NCBI RefSeq assembly: GCF_000337575.1
Contig: NZ_AOIM01000035.1
Location: 111,498 to 175,497, forward strand
Source of the DNA: Natrialba hulunbeirensis JCM 10989
Lineage (GTDB): Archaea; Halobacteriota; Halobacteria; Halobacteriales; Natrialbaceae
DNA length: 64,000 nt
Direction: 5' to 3'
Shown: positions 21,570-29,933 of the stretch, in pieces
How positions within the stretch are numbered: the first letter of the stretch is position 1
Layout of the letters: every line of letters begins with the position of its first letter
The notes under the pieces: model-generated
The model's database searches: none
The model's input: only the letters and a program-made list of their open reading frames with translations
Told to the model about the DNA's origin: nothing
Made by a program: the position numbers and the translations under genes

Positions 21570-22820
21570 GTGAGTTCCAGCGACGAACACTGGATCAGGT
21601 CGTATGGCCGCGACCAGTTCCCGCACGTTCTGGTCGTGCTCGGATTCGCGCTGTATCCGATACTGCTGGGCGTCCTCAACCGGACACCGGTCGCGTCGGA
21701 GGCCAGCGCGTTCCTTCCGGGACTCACCTTCATGATCATCGTCCTCTACATGGGACTGTTCGCGATCAGTTTCGACTTCATCAGCGGCTACACCGGGTAT
21801 CTCTCGTTCGGCCACGCCGCGTTCTACGGAACGGGAGCATACTTCGTGGTGCTCGCTGCAAACGGACAGGTCCCAGGCGTCCCGGAGGGGATGCCGTTCA
21901 TGATTACGATGTTCCTCGGTGCGACCCTGGCGTTCGTCGTTGCGCTCGCGATCGGTGCCGTTTCGTTCCGGCTCACGGGCGTCTACTTCGCGATGCTTAC
22001 GCTCGGCTTCGCTCAGGTGATGTACGAGTTCATCCGCCACTGGGGATACGTCAGTTCGAACCCGACTGAGGGTGCGACGATTCCGTCCGGTGCGGACATG
22101 TCGATCGGTGTTCCGTTCGTCGACTCGCTCAACTTCGCCGTCGGCCGACTCTCCGGGGACAGCTTCGAGAACGTCCTCGGCCTGGGAATCGACATTTCGG
22201 CGACGATGACGTCGTACTACGCGCTCGGCATCGTCGTCCTCCTGTCGTACTTCGTGATGCAGCGGATCATCCACTCTCCCTTCGGCAAAGTCATGATCGC
22301 GATCCGCGAGAACGAAGAACGCGCTAGAGCGGTCGGCTACAACGTCTTCTGGTACAAGATGGGAGCGTTCGCGACGAGTGCGTTCTTCGCCGCTATCGCC
22401 GGTGCACTGTTCGCCGCGTACGCGGGCGGGGCCTCGCCGGACAATTCATTCTACTTCCTCGTCACGGCGGACGCCTTGATCATGGCGATCATCGGCGGTA
22501 TCGGAACGCTCGCCGGACCACTGTTCGGAGCACTGTTCCACGAGTGGTTCGAAGACATCCTCTCGACGGAGAGCGACGGACTCTCCACGTACCTCGAGCA
22601 GCTCCTGCCGGAGAGCGTCCTCACCGCCGAGGTCGCGGGACTGACGATCAACGACTTCATCGGGACGTTCCTCGACGGCCGCGCCCCGCTGTATCTGGGG
22701 ATTATCTTCGTGCTGTTCGTGCTGTTCGTCCCCAACGGACTGCTCGGATCGATTCGAGATCGGCTCGGTGGAACGGTAAGTAAGCGGATCCCGGCCGCTC
22801 TCGAGCGCTACCGGCGATAA
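21570..22820 (+). CDS. livM: branched-chain amino acid-type ABC permease LivM
   Basis: This 416-residue membrane protein has the LivM hallmarks FDFISGYTGYLSFGHAAFYGTGAY, AIRENEERARAVGYNVFWYKMGAF and AIIGGIGTLAGPLFGA. The start codon is GTG. The reading frame stays open upstream to 21387 and would encode a run rich in Asp-Arg pairs, but it contains no ATG, GTG or TTG, so 21570 is the first usable start. This leaves about 125 bases between livH and livM. It completes a five-gene importer with no regulator attached. Confidence 0.9.
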   Translation: MSSSDEHWIRSYGRDQFPHVLVVLGFALYPILLGVLNRTPVASEASAFLPGLTFMIIVLYMGLFAISFDFISGYTGYLSFGHAAFYGTGAYFVVLAANGQVPGVPEGMPFMITMFLGATLAFVVALAIGAVSFRLTGVYFAMLTLGFAQVMYEFIRHWGYVSSNPTEGATIPSGADMSIGVPFVDSLNFAVGRLSGDSFENVLGLGIDISATMTSYYALGIVVLLSYFVMQRIIHSPFGKVMIAIRENEERARAVGYNVFWYKMGAFATSAFFAAIAGALFAAYAGGASPDNSFYFLVTADALIMAIIGGIGTLAGPLFGALFHEWFEDILSTESDGLSTYLEQLLPESVLTAEVAGLTINDFIGTFLDGRAPLYLGIIFVLFVLFVPNGLLGSIRDRLGGTVSKRIPAALERYRR

Positions 22821-22910
22821 ATCGACTCTCTTTTTCCGCGTTCGTTGACCGGTGTTTCCGTCACAACGCGTTCGTCGACCAGCGTTTCGTCCGACGTGTT
22901 CGGCTTTCGA

Positions 22911-24290
22911 CTATTCCCGTTCACCCGACCCAAGCGCGCTCTCGCCGACCTTCTCGTGACCCTCGATGACCTCCTGGCCACCCATGTACGGCCGCAGCGC
23001 TTCGGGCACCGTGACAGTCCCGTCCTCGTTCTGGTAGTACTCGAGTACGGCCACCATCACGCGCGGTAGTGCGAGCCCGGAGGCGTTCAGCGTGTGGAGG
23101 TAGTCGGCCGATTCGTGGCGCTCTGGGCGGTAGCGCAGGCCGGCGCGGCGGGCCTGGAAGGCTTCGAAGTTCGAGGCCGAGGAGACCTCGAGCCAGCGGC
23201 CGCCTTCGTCGGGGCCGTCGTCCATGTCGTCTGCGGGGGCCCAGACCTCGATGTCGTAGGTTTTGGCCGAGGCGAAGGTGAGGTCGCCGGTACAGAGTTC
23301 GAGGATGCGGTAGGGGAGGCCGAGTTGCTGGAGTACTTCCTCGGCTTCCGAGAGCAGGCCCTCGAGGCGGTCGTAGCTGTTCTCGGGTTCGACGAAGTTG
23401 ACGAGTTCGACCTTGTTGAACTGGTGGACGCGGACGATACCGCGGGTTTCGGTGCCGTGCTCGCCGGCTTCGCGCCGGAAGTTCGGGGTGTACGCCTGGT
23501 GTTTGAGTGGGAGGTCGTCTTTGAGGAGGATGTCGTCGGCGTACATGTTGGTGACCGGCACCTCGGCAGTGGGACAGAGCCAGAGATCGTCGTCCTCGTA
23601 GTCTTCCTCGTTGCTGCCGCCGAGTCGGTAGGCGTCGTCGGCGAACTTCGGCAGTTGGCCGGTGCCGCGCATCGACTCGCTGGTGACTGGCACCGGTGGG
23701 AGGAGGTCCACGTAGTCCTGCTCGCGGTGGATATCGAGCATAAACTGGATCAGCGCGTGCTCTAAGCGCGCGCCGTCACCCTTGAGGAAGTAAAAGCCCG
23801 AGCCCGTTGTCTTCGCGCCGCGAGCCTCGTCGATGATGTCGAGGTCCTCGCCGAGATCGTAGTGGGGGGTGATGTCGTCTGGAAGGGCACGCATGTCGTC
23901 GAAGCCCCAGCGCCGGTCCTCGACGTTGTCGTCTTCGTCCTCGCCGACCGGGACGCTCTCGTCGGGAAGCTGTGGGATCTCGAGGAGTCGTTCGTCGAGT
24001 TCATCGCGGAGTTCGGCGGCTTCGGCCTCGACGTCCTCGATCTCGGCTTTGAGCTCCTTCGATTCCGCGATGGCGTCCTCGCGTTCCTCGTCTTTGCCTT
24101 CGGCGACGAGTTCGCCAATCCTGTCCGTAATCTCGTTTCGCTCGTGGCGGAGTTCGTCGCCGCGGGCTTTCAGTTCGCGCCAGCGCTCGTCCGTCTCGAG
24201 AAGGTCGTCGAGGTCGACGTCGGTGCCCCGGTTCTCGAGTGCCTCGCGAACGGCGTCGGGCTGTTCGCGAAGCGTCGTTTGGTCGATCAT
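22911..24290 (-). CDS. serS: seryl-tRNA synthetase
   Basis: This 459-residue protein is a standard (bacterial-type) class II seryl-tRNA synthetase. The N-terminal coiled-coil arm that grips the long variable arm of tRNA-Ser covers residues 25-105. Motif 2 is visible as FRREAGEHGTETRGIVRVHQFNKVEL and motif 3 as NASGLALPRVMVAVLEYYQNEDGTV. The start MIDQTTLREQPDAVREAL is canonical; an upstream extension of 74 codons was rejected. It is divergent from the PhoU/TrkA-C gene. Confidence 0.95.
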   Translation of the reverse strand: MIDQTTLREQPDAVREALENRGTDVDLDDLLETDERWRELKARGDELRHERNEITDRIGELVAEGKDEEREDAIAESKELKAEIEDVEAEAAELRDELDERLLEIPQLPDESVPVGEDEDDNVEDRRWGFDDMRALPDDITPHYDLGEDLDIIDEARGAKTTGSGFYFLKGDGARLEHALIQFMLDIHREQDYVDLLPPVPVTSESMRGTGQLPKFADDAYRLGGSNEEDYEDDDLWLCPTAEVPVTNMYADDILLKDDLPLKHQAYTPNFRREAGEHGTETRGIVRVHQFNKVELVNFVEPENSYDRLEGLLSEAEEVLQQLGLPYRILELCTGDLTFASAKTYDIEVWAPADDMDDGPDEGGRWLEVSSASNFEAFQARRAGLRYRPERHESADYLHTLNASGLALPRVMVAVLEYYQNEDGTVTVPEALRPYMGGQEVIEGHEKVGESALGSGERE

Positions 24291-24426
24291 TGCCCGTGGG
24301 TTCTTTGTGGCCGTCCAAAACCGTATCGGAAGGCGTCGTCTGTCCGTCGCCGCGGCCAGTTTTGGATCCGGGAGATCGCGGCCCACGCGGGAAACGTTTT
24401 TTTCGACGCGGCGGGTTTGTCGACGT

Positions 24427-25647
24427 ATGGACCCGTTCGAGGGGGAAGCGGCGGTACCGATCGAGTACGAGCCACGGAGCGTCAAGGACGTCCTCGTCGA
24501 GATGAAGGACACAGCGGAGCTGTTGATCGACCTCTCGTACTCGGCGGTGCTTCACCGCAACGAGAACCTCGCGCGGGAAGTGCTCCGGCTCGAAGAGCGC
24601 ATGGACGTACTCGAGTTACAGGCGCGGATGAGCCTCATGCTGGCCGTCCGGAACCCGGACGACGCAGAGCAACTCGCACCGGTGCTCGGTATCGTCACCG
24701 CGGCGGGCGATATCAGCGATGCGGCTGGCGACATCGCGAAGATCGTCCTTGAGGAGGTCGGGCTCCCCGAGGCGATGCGCGCGGCGCTGCCCGAGGCGAC
24801 CGAGACGCTCGTCCGTGGTGTCGTCGCGTCCGATTCCGAGTACGCCGGGCGCACGCTGGTCGATATCGACCTCGAATCCGTGACTGGTGTCCGGGTGATC
24901 GCGCTCCGGCGCGGTGACGAGTGGCTGTTGAACCCCGGTCCGGAGACACAGATTGAGCGCGATGACGTCGCGCTCTTGCGCGGTCCCGAACCGGCAGTCG
25001 ATGGGGTCTACGAGACGCTAACTGGCGAGCCCTACGAGTCACCGGTGATCGACGCGCCGGATATCGAGGATCTGGAGCGAGCGGTCGACACGATCGTCCA
25101 CATGAAGAACCTCTCGGAACTCGCAGTCGATCTGGCCTACAGCAGTGTGCTGTTCGACAGCGAGGGTCTCGCAGAGGAGGTTCGGAATCTCGAGGTCGAA
25201 GTCGACGCGATGGAGTCACGTTTCGAGGCGTGGACCCTCCGGGCCGCAGCGGATGCCGACGATCCGGTCGTGTTGCGCGGGCTGATCCAACTCGGCAGCA
25301 GTACGGAGGTTATCAGCGACGCCGCAGTCGACATTAGCGAGGGTGTGCTCAGAGACCTTGAGGTGCATCCGGTCGTCCAGATGGCCGTCGAGGAGAGCGA
25401 CGAGATCATCACGCGGGTCGTGGTCGAACCGGGGAGCACACTCGACGGGGCGACCGTCGTCGGGGGCGTTCCCGATACCGAATCGACGATGTCGATCATC
25501 GCGATTCGTCGCCCCGAGGAGGGCTGGTTGCTCGTCGGCGACGCCGACACCGAACTCGAGGCGGGTGATGTCCTGATCTCGAAGGGGACGCGGACGGCGG
25601 CGGAGGCGTTCGACGACCTCTCGCAGGAACAAGAGCGGTCGCCGTAG
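24427..25647 (+). CDS. tandem PhoU / TrkA-C domain protein, probable ion-transport regulator
   Basis: The 406-residue protein is a duplication. Residues about 15-105 are a PhoU-like helical bundle (SVKDVLVEMKDTAELLIDLSYSAVL), about 120-195 a TrkA-C (RCK C-terminal) domain (VRVIALRRGDEWLLNPGPETQIERDDVALLRG), then about 215-300 and 315-395 repeat the two. TrkA-C domains bind small ligands and gate potassium or other cation transporters. There is no membrane segment here, so it must act on a separate protein. Its neighbours are MgtE-type membrane genes, suggesting it controls divalent cation or potassium transport. The partner is inferred from neighbourhood. Confidence 0.85.
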   Translation: MDPFEGEAAVPIEYEPRSVKDVLVEMKDTAELLIDLSYSAVLHRNENLAREVLRLEERMDVLELQARMSLMLAVRNPDDAEQLAPVLGIVTAAGDISDAAGDIAKIVLEEVGLPEAMRAALPEATETLVRGVVASDSEYAGRTLVDIDLESVTGVRVIALRRGDEWLLNPGPETQIERDDVALLRGPEPAVDGVYETLTGEPYESPVIDAPDIEDLERAVDTIVHMKNLSELAVDLAYSSVLFDSEGLAEEVRNLEVEVDAMESRFEAWTLRAAADADDPVVLRGLIQLGSSTEVISDAAVDISEGVLRDLEVHPVVQMAVEESDEIITRVVVEPGSTLDGATVVGGVPDTESTMSIIAIRRPEEGWLLVGDADTELEAGDVLISKGTRTAAEAFDDLSQEQERSP

Positions 25648-25744
25648 CAGCGCGACGAGTGCGACGTTGTCGAGCAGAATTCGAGCCAGCGCTGAAACGT
25701 CGAACTGACGGCATTTGACGGCCAACGCTAACCGTCGATACCGG

Positions 25745-26329
25745 TCAGAAGCCGATAACCAGCGCCGAAACGCTGATGAAGATGATCATCCCGAAGACGT
25801 CGACGACGTTCGTGACGATCGGAATCGTCGTGTCGTCAGGGTCGATCCCCAGTTTGTAGGAGGCGTACGTCGCCGCGAACGCGAAGACGATCGCGATGAC
25901 CGCGACGGACAGCCCGCTCGTCAGCGAAATCACGAGCAACATCCACAGCGGTAACGCGCCGCCGATGAGCTGTCCGAGCAGCCAGGCACCTACGGCAAGC
26001 GCGGTAAAAACAGTCACCGCGAGCGCGAGAATCGCAAGAATGTTCGCCCAGAGCTCCCGGTCTCGGGGATCGAAATCCGTCATCCCCAGGTGAAGTCGAG
26101 AGGTGAGCCGCGAACTCAAAATCGCACCGAGATTCCCACCCATGTCGACCATCGTGGGCACCATCACCGCGAGCAGCCCGTACTCGGTGAGCATCTCCTC
26201 TGCGTCCTCGAGTGTGATCCCCGCTGCGAGGACGATGACCGAGAGGACGATCAACAGCGGGAACATGTTCCTGACGATACTGTGTGCATCCCACGAGCCG
26301 AGCGAGCCCTGTCCCTGTGGGACGACCAT
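25745..26329 (-). CDS. MgtE-type (SLC41-like) half transporter
   Basis: This 194-residue membrane protein has five hydrophobic segments and corresponds to a single MgtE transmembrane domain without CBS or N-terminal regulatory domains. Recognisable motifs are MVPTMVDMGGNLGAILSSRLTSRLHLG and the C-terminal IPIVTNVVDVFGMIIFISVS, which match the pore-lining P..(D/M)GGN and T...D regions. It overlaps its partner (26329-26898) by ATGA, so the two are co-translated and probably form a heterodimeric magnesium or divalent-cation transporter. Direction of transport is unknown. Confidence 0.83.
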   Translation of the reverse strand: MVVPQGQGSLGSWDAHSIVRNMFPLLIVLSVIVLAAGITLEDAEEMLTEYGLLAVMVPTMVDMGGNLGAILSSRLTSRLHLGMTDFDPRDRELWANILAILALAVTVFTALAVGAWLLGQLIGGALPLWMLLVISLTSGLSVAVIAIVFAFAATYASYKLGIDPDDTTIPIVTNVVDVFGMIIFISVSALVIGF

Positions 26330-26898
26330 CAGACGATCACCTCGACGACGCCGATCGCGAATAGCAAGAAGAGCATCCCAAAGATGTCGCCGAGGGTGGT
26401 CACGATCGGTCCGACGAGGTTGTCCGGATCGTAGCCGTACTTATAGCCCGCGAAGATCAGCGCGAGCAGGCCGAAGATGAGCACGACCGAGGTCAGTACG
26501 CCGGCGACGAGCATGATCCCGACGAGTTCGTACAGCGCGGCAGACTCCCAGCCGAGCACCTGTAGTGCCAGCCAACTCACGACGCCGATAACAACCGAAA
26601 TGCCGATCCCGTTGACGAACGAGGCGATGACGGCGTTGACGAGTCGCTCGTCCCACTCGAATCGCGGCTCGATCAGCCCCTGGTGGAGCCCACTCGAGAT
26701 GCGCCCGCCGAGAGCACCGTAGACGTTCCCCCTGGTCGCGAGAAAGACGGGAACCATCACGAGCAAGCCGGGAAAGCGCTCGACGCTCTCGAGCATCCCC
26801 TCGAGGACGAGGCCGGCGAACAGGCCACCCCCGAGCGCGATGAGGAGAATTGGCATCGCCTCACGATAGATCGACCAGACGTCGCCGCGAACGCTCAT
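26329..26898 (-). CDS. MgtE-type (SLC41-like) half transporter, partner subunit
   Basis: This 189-residue protein is the upstream half of the split MgtE-like pair. Its motifs LLVMVPVFLATRGNVYGALGGRISSGLHQG and GPIVTTLGDIFGMLFLLFAIGV parallel those of the downstream gene, with the MGGN replaced by ATRGN. There are about five transmembrane segments and no cytosolic domain. Regulation may come from the separate PhoU/TrkA-C protein at 24427-25647, but that gene faces it and is convergent. Confidence 0.82.
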   Translation of the reverse strand: MSVRGDVWSIYREAMPILLIALGGGLFAGLVLEGMLESVERFPGLLVMVPVFLATRGNVYGALGGRISSGLHQGLIEPRFEWDERLVNAVIASFVNGIGISVVIGVVSWLALQVLGWESAALYELVGIMLVAGVLTSVVLIFGLLALIFAGYKYGYDPDNLVGPIVTTLGDIFGMLFLLFAIGVVEVIV

Positions 26899-27265
26899 AT
26901 CAGTTCATCACTCAGTTGTCTGTTAAACGTATCGGGACTGGAAGCGCCAACACTGGTGCTGGAAGACGAGACACGTAGTTGAGTACCCTCGATCCCACTC
27001 GAGTTTGGCACCGGTGTCTCTCACACCACTGTGTGACTAAAACACATAGGTGATCTAAAAGGGAAACAACTTTTGACATGTCTAATAATTCGCCACTGTA
27101 TGCTGGATACCAACCACAGCAGTCGATACGGAACTGAAACTGCGATCGCCGATGCTGCCGTCGCTGACGGTATTGAACGGCGACGGACACTCGAGGAGCT
27201 CGTGCTCGACCTGCTCGAAGGAGAGTTTGCAGGTGTCATTCGGTCTCACATCCGAGGTGAAGTGT
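26899..27265. other. divergent intergenic region with a possible 59-codon leader frame
   Basis: Shared promoter region of the half-MgtE pair (minus) and mgtE (plus). It holds an imperfect dyad around 27018-27055 (CACTGTGTG and CACATAGGTG parts). An open frame at 27100-27279 (59 residues, beginning MLDTNHSSRYGTETAIADA) ends 14 bases inside mgtE in another frame. That frame is acidic with a helical stretch RRRTLEELVLDLLEG and could be a real small gene or leader coupled to mgtE, or decayed coding DNA. No other gene is seen. Confidence 0.35.
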
Positions 27266-28303
27266 ATGGGGGCTGCTGAGAACACCGCCGAATTCCACGC
27301 GGACCGCGTCTTCGAAATCACCGACGACGAGTACGTTGCCGTCACCCAGGAAACGTTCGTCGGCCCCGCGATCGAGGAGTTTCGTCACTTCGAACCGATC
27401 GACGACGAAACGACCGTCTATTATCTCTACGTCACCGACAACTCCGGCCGGTTAGTCGGCGTTATGTCCCTCCGGGAACTGCTCAACGCCCCGGAAGACG
27501 ATGTCGTCGAGGAACACATGCATACCGACCTCGTGACGATCGACGCCGATGCAGACCCCGAGTACGCGGCCGACGAGATGGCTGAACGGGACTTCCCGGC
27601 CCTGCCGGTTGTCGACACTGACGACGTGCTAATCGGCGTCCTCCGGACCGACGACATGCTCGACGTCGTCGAGGAGGAAGCCACCGAGGATATCATGAAA
27701 AGCGCCGGCTTCTCGTTCGCCGATGTCGAGAGTTCGCGCAGTTCGGCGATACTCGAGTCCTCGATCCCGAAGATCCTCCGGCTGCGACTGCCGTGGCTGA
27801 TCGTCGCGCTGGCCGGCGGTCTGCTGGCCGGCGGCGTCATCGAGCAGTTCGAGGACACGCTCGAGGCCGTCGTGGCACTCGCCTTTTTCGTCCCGGTGAT
27901 CATGGACATGGGCGGGAACGTCGGCACGCAGGCGTCGACGATTTTCGTCCGCGGGCTCGCGCTGGGTCACATCGACGACCGAAACGCGATGCGTCACTTC
28001 GCCCGCGAGGGACTGATCGGTCTCCTCATCGGGCTGATCATCGGTGGAATCGGTGCCGGTGCGGCGTATGTCTGGCAGATCGACGAACCGTACGCATTCG
28101 AGCTGGCGGCGGTCGTCTTCGTCGGCCTCGTCACGGTCTGTGTGGTCGCGTCGGTCGTCGGCTACGTTATCCCGTGGATCATGAACAAACTCGGCTTCGA
28201 CCCCGCTGCGGCGTCGGACCCGCTGATCACGACGGTCAAAGACATCACCGCGCTGCTAATCTACTTCGGGCTCGCCGCAGTGTTGCTGTCCGAACTGATC
28301 TAA
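27266..28303 (+). CDS. mgtE: magnesium transporter MgtE with CBS pair, lacking the MgtE N-domain
   Basis: The 345-residue protein has two CBS domains at residues about 20-140 (YYLYVTDNSGRLVGVMSLRELL; FPALPVVDTDDVLIGVLRTDDMLDVVEEEATEDI) followed by the MgtE membrane domain with VPVIMDMGGNVGTQASTIFVRGLALG and DPLITTVKDITALLIYFGLAA. MgtE is a gated Mg2+ channel closed when Mg2+ binds its cytosolic N and CBS domains. Here the helical N-domain found in bacterial MgtE is absent. The product starts directly before CBS1, so gating must rely on CBS alone. The ATG at 27266 overlaps the end of an upstream 59-codon frame. Confidence 0.9.
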   Translation: MGAAENTAEFHADRVFEITDDEYVAVTQETFVGPAIEEFRHFEPIDDETTVYYLYVTDNSGRLVGVMSLRELLNAPEDDVVEEHMHTDLVTIDADADPEYAADEMAERDFPALPVVDTDDVLIGVLRTDDMLDVVEEEATEDIMKSAGFSFADVESSRSSAILESSIPKILRLRLPWLIVALAGGLLAGGVIEQFEDTLEAVVALAFFVPVIMDMGGNVGTQASTIFVRGLALGHIDDRNAMRHFAREGLIGLLIGLIIGGIGAGAAYVWQIDEPYAFELAAVVFVGLVTVCVVASVVGYVIPWIMNKLGFDPAAASDPLITTVKDITALLIYFGLAAVLLSELI

Positions 28304-28369
28304 CTCATCGTCCCTGCCGGGGCACTCCTGCCGAAATACACTGTTTGAAACTGCCGCCGTAGCAGTCGT

Positions 28370-28716
28370 CTGACCGAGCACATCCTCGTTCCAGTCGACG
28401 GCTCCCAGCCAGCGACAGCGGCACTCGAGTACGCCCACGAGCACTTCCCCGAGGACCGACTGACGGTGCTGTACGTCGTCGATCCGATGGCGGATTACAG
28501 CCGTGAGCGCTCGTATCCGGGGTATACGGCGGACGACGAGTTCAAGACGGAACACGAGAAGGGAGACGCGATACTCGAGACGGCGTGCGAGCGACTGTCG
28601 GACGGGCGGGTGCCGTCCGCTATCTGCTCGGGAGCGTTGCAGAACAGGTCGTCCGCCGGGCTGGGGTGCCGATCACCATCGTTCGTGGCTCCCCCGACTC
28701 TGACCCCTCCGGTTAG
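28370..28716 (+). pseudogene. broken universal stress protein (UspA) gene
   Basis: The N-terminal UspA sequence TEHILVPVDGSQPATAAL starts at 28373, but the codon before it is CTG where ATG would be expected. The frame runs to about 28610 (LSDGRV). The sequence then resumes in the next frame at 28618 with the C-terminal UspA motif RYLLGSVAEQVVRRAGVPI, ending at a TAG at 28714-28716. The central part carrying the nucleotide-binding G-2x-G motif, roughly 30 codons, is missing. A start-codon loss plus an internal deletion with frameshift make it non-functional. The end touches the crcB stop. Confidence 0.82.
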
Positions 28717-29126
28717 ACGACGGCGACGACCACCCACGCGAGGCCGATGCCCGCGAGCGAGAGGACGAGGTTGACGACTGCGTTGGCGGCGGCGAGCAGT
28801 TTGTCGCCGCGCTCGTAGAGCTGGACCGTTTCGACCGAAAAGGACGAGAACGTCGTGAACGCACCGCAGATGCCGATTCCGACCAGCTGAATCACCGACT
28901 CGCTCGCGCCCGCGAACGTCGCCAGCGCGAAGACGAAACTCCCGACGACGTTGACGAGCAGCGTCGGCCAGGGGAATCGGTCACTCGAGAGCTGTTGGTA
29001 CACAGCATAACGCAGCATCGCGCCGATTGCGCCGCCGGTGCCGACGATGTGGGCCGGTTCGGGATCGATGGCGATGAGGTCGGTAGTGAGTGCCAGTGCC
29101 AGCGCCAGCGTCGAGAGTGCACTCAT
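28713..29126 (-). CDS. crcB: fluoride exporter FluC/CrcB, subunit
   Basis: This 137-residue four-span membrane protein belongs to the Fluc fluoride channel family. It shows GGAIGAMLRYAVYQQL, LLVNVVGSFVFAL with the pore asparagine, and GAFTTFSSFSVETVQL with the phenylalanine-box residues. Fluc works as antiparallel dimers. Two adjacent genes usually mean a heterodimer of oppositely oriented subunits, as here with the gene at 29123-29542, which it overlaps by four bases. Confidence 0.93.
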   Translation of the reverse strand: MSALSTLALALALTTDLIAIDPEPAHIVGTGGAIGAMLRYAVYQQLSSDRFPWPTLLVNVVGSFVFALATFAGASESVIQLVGIGICGAFTTFSSFSVETVQLYERGDKLLAAANAVVNLVLSLAGIGLAWVVVAVV

Positions 29127-29542
29127 GCCGTCTCACCTCCGGCCGCTGCGGCTCCGGGACTGCGAACCCGGCGGGCGAGTTCGCGACTCGCGAGCACGCC
29201 GGCAAAGCCGAGTCCGTAGTTCCCCAGGACGATGGCGGCGAGCAGGAACGGGTCGGCGGCGAGCGCCGACTGGAGTGCGAACGTACTGTAGGTCGTCAGC
29301 GACGACAGAAAGCCGGTCGTGAAGACGAGTCGTGACTTTCGCTCGACGATTCCCGAGTACTGCGCCTCGTAGGCGATAAAGCCGAGCGCGAAGCAGCCGA
29401 GCACGTTGACGAGCAAGACGGCGACGACGTCCGGAAAGAGCCCGAGCGCGAAAAACCGGAGGTTCGCGCCGGCGAAGCCGCCGATGCCGACCAGCGCGAG
29501 CGTTTCGAGTCGAACGAGGGGGTGGGGTTGGGATCCTGCCAT
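29123..29542 (-). CDS. crcB: fluoride exporter FluC/CrcB, partner subunit
   Basis: This 139-residue membrane protein is the first gene of the FluC pair. Motifs are GGFAGANLRFFALGLF, VLLVNVLGCFALGF and TGFLSSLTTYSTFALQSA. The four-base overlap with the second crcB implies coupled translation and heterodimer assembly in the membrane. I looked for a fluoride riboswitch upstream on the minus strand and did not recognise one. An 8-bp tandem repeat array lies about 60 bases upstream of its start. Confidence 0.92.
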   Translation of the reverse strand: MAGSQPHPLVRLETLALVGIGGFAGANLRFFALGLFPDVVAVLLVNVLGCFALGFIAYEAQYSGIVERKSRLVFTTGFLSSLTTYSTFALQSALAADPFLLAAIVLGNYGLGFAGVLASRELARRVRSPGAAAAGGETA

Positions 29543-29933
29543 GGCTACCGAAGCAGGGACCGTCAGCCGGCCGTGGGGTACAGGCTGAACGCACGGAGTG
29601 GATTCGACCAGCCGACCGGCCGATCAGCCGATCATCCGGCCAGCCGACCAGCCGACCAGCCGACCAGCCGACCAGCCGACCAGCCGAATAACCGAATGAC
29701 CGAACAGCCGAAAGCGTCTCGCGTACACAGTCTGCCCACAGCACCGGCAGTTGGGTCAGGCGGGCCCCATCGCCCAGTGTCTGTCACGCCCTTCTCAGAG
29801 CTAGCCAATGAGCGTTGTGGAACTGTGAGCAGGGGTGTACTCGAGTCCGACTCGGAGTCCGCACCGTTAGCCACCACAGCCAGCAGCCATCGCGAAGGAA
29901 AAGACCCAAGGTTAGACTGGCTCTAAAACAGCC
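29543..29933. other. divergent intergenic region between crcB and the CDF gene
   Basis: About 390 bases without a credible gene. The part near crcB is filled by the 8-bp tandem repeats at 29605-29716, which keep several frames open and create spurious proline/arginine-rich or tryptophan/glycine-rich reading frames. The right part should hold the promoter for the CDF transporter gene. Confidence 0.6.
29605..29716. repeat. tandem 8-bp repeat array (CGACCAGC), about 14 units
   Basis: Fourteen successive 8-base units start at 29605. Six are exactly CGACCAGC (one at the start and five in a row at 29645-29684), and the others differ by one to four bases, decaying toward the right end (CGAATAAC, CGAATGAC, CGAACAGC, CGAAAGCG). 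The array has the same period and GACC-type core as the array at 16073-16120 read on the other strand. Confidence 0.88.

Noticed and set aside
29543-29604. Fluoride riboswitch in front of the crcB pair
   Set aside because: I looked for the conserved crcB-motif pattern on the minus strand upstream of 29542 and did not find it.
29605-29716. CRISPR or protein-coding interpretation of the 8-bp array
   Set aside because: The unit is 8 bases and not a multiple of three, and there is no spacer structure. The apparent reading frames are proline/arginine or tryptophan/glycine artefacts.
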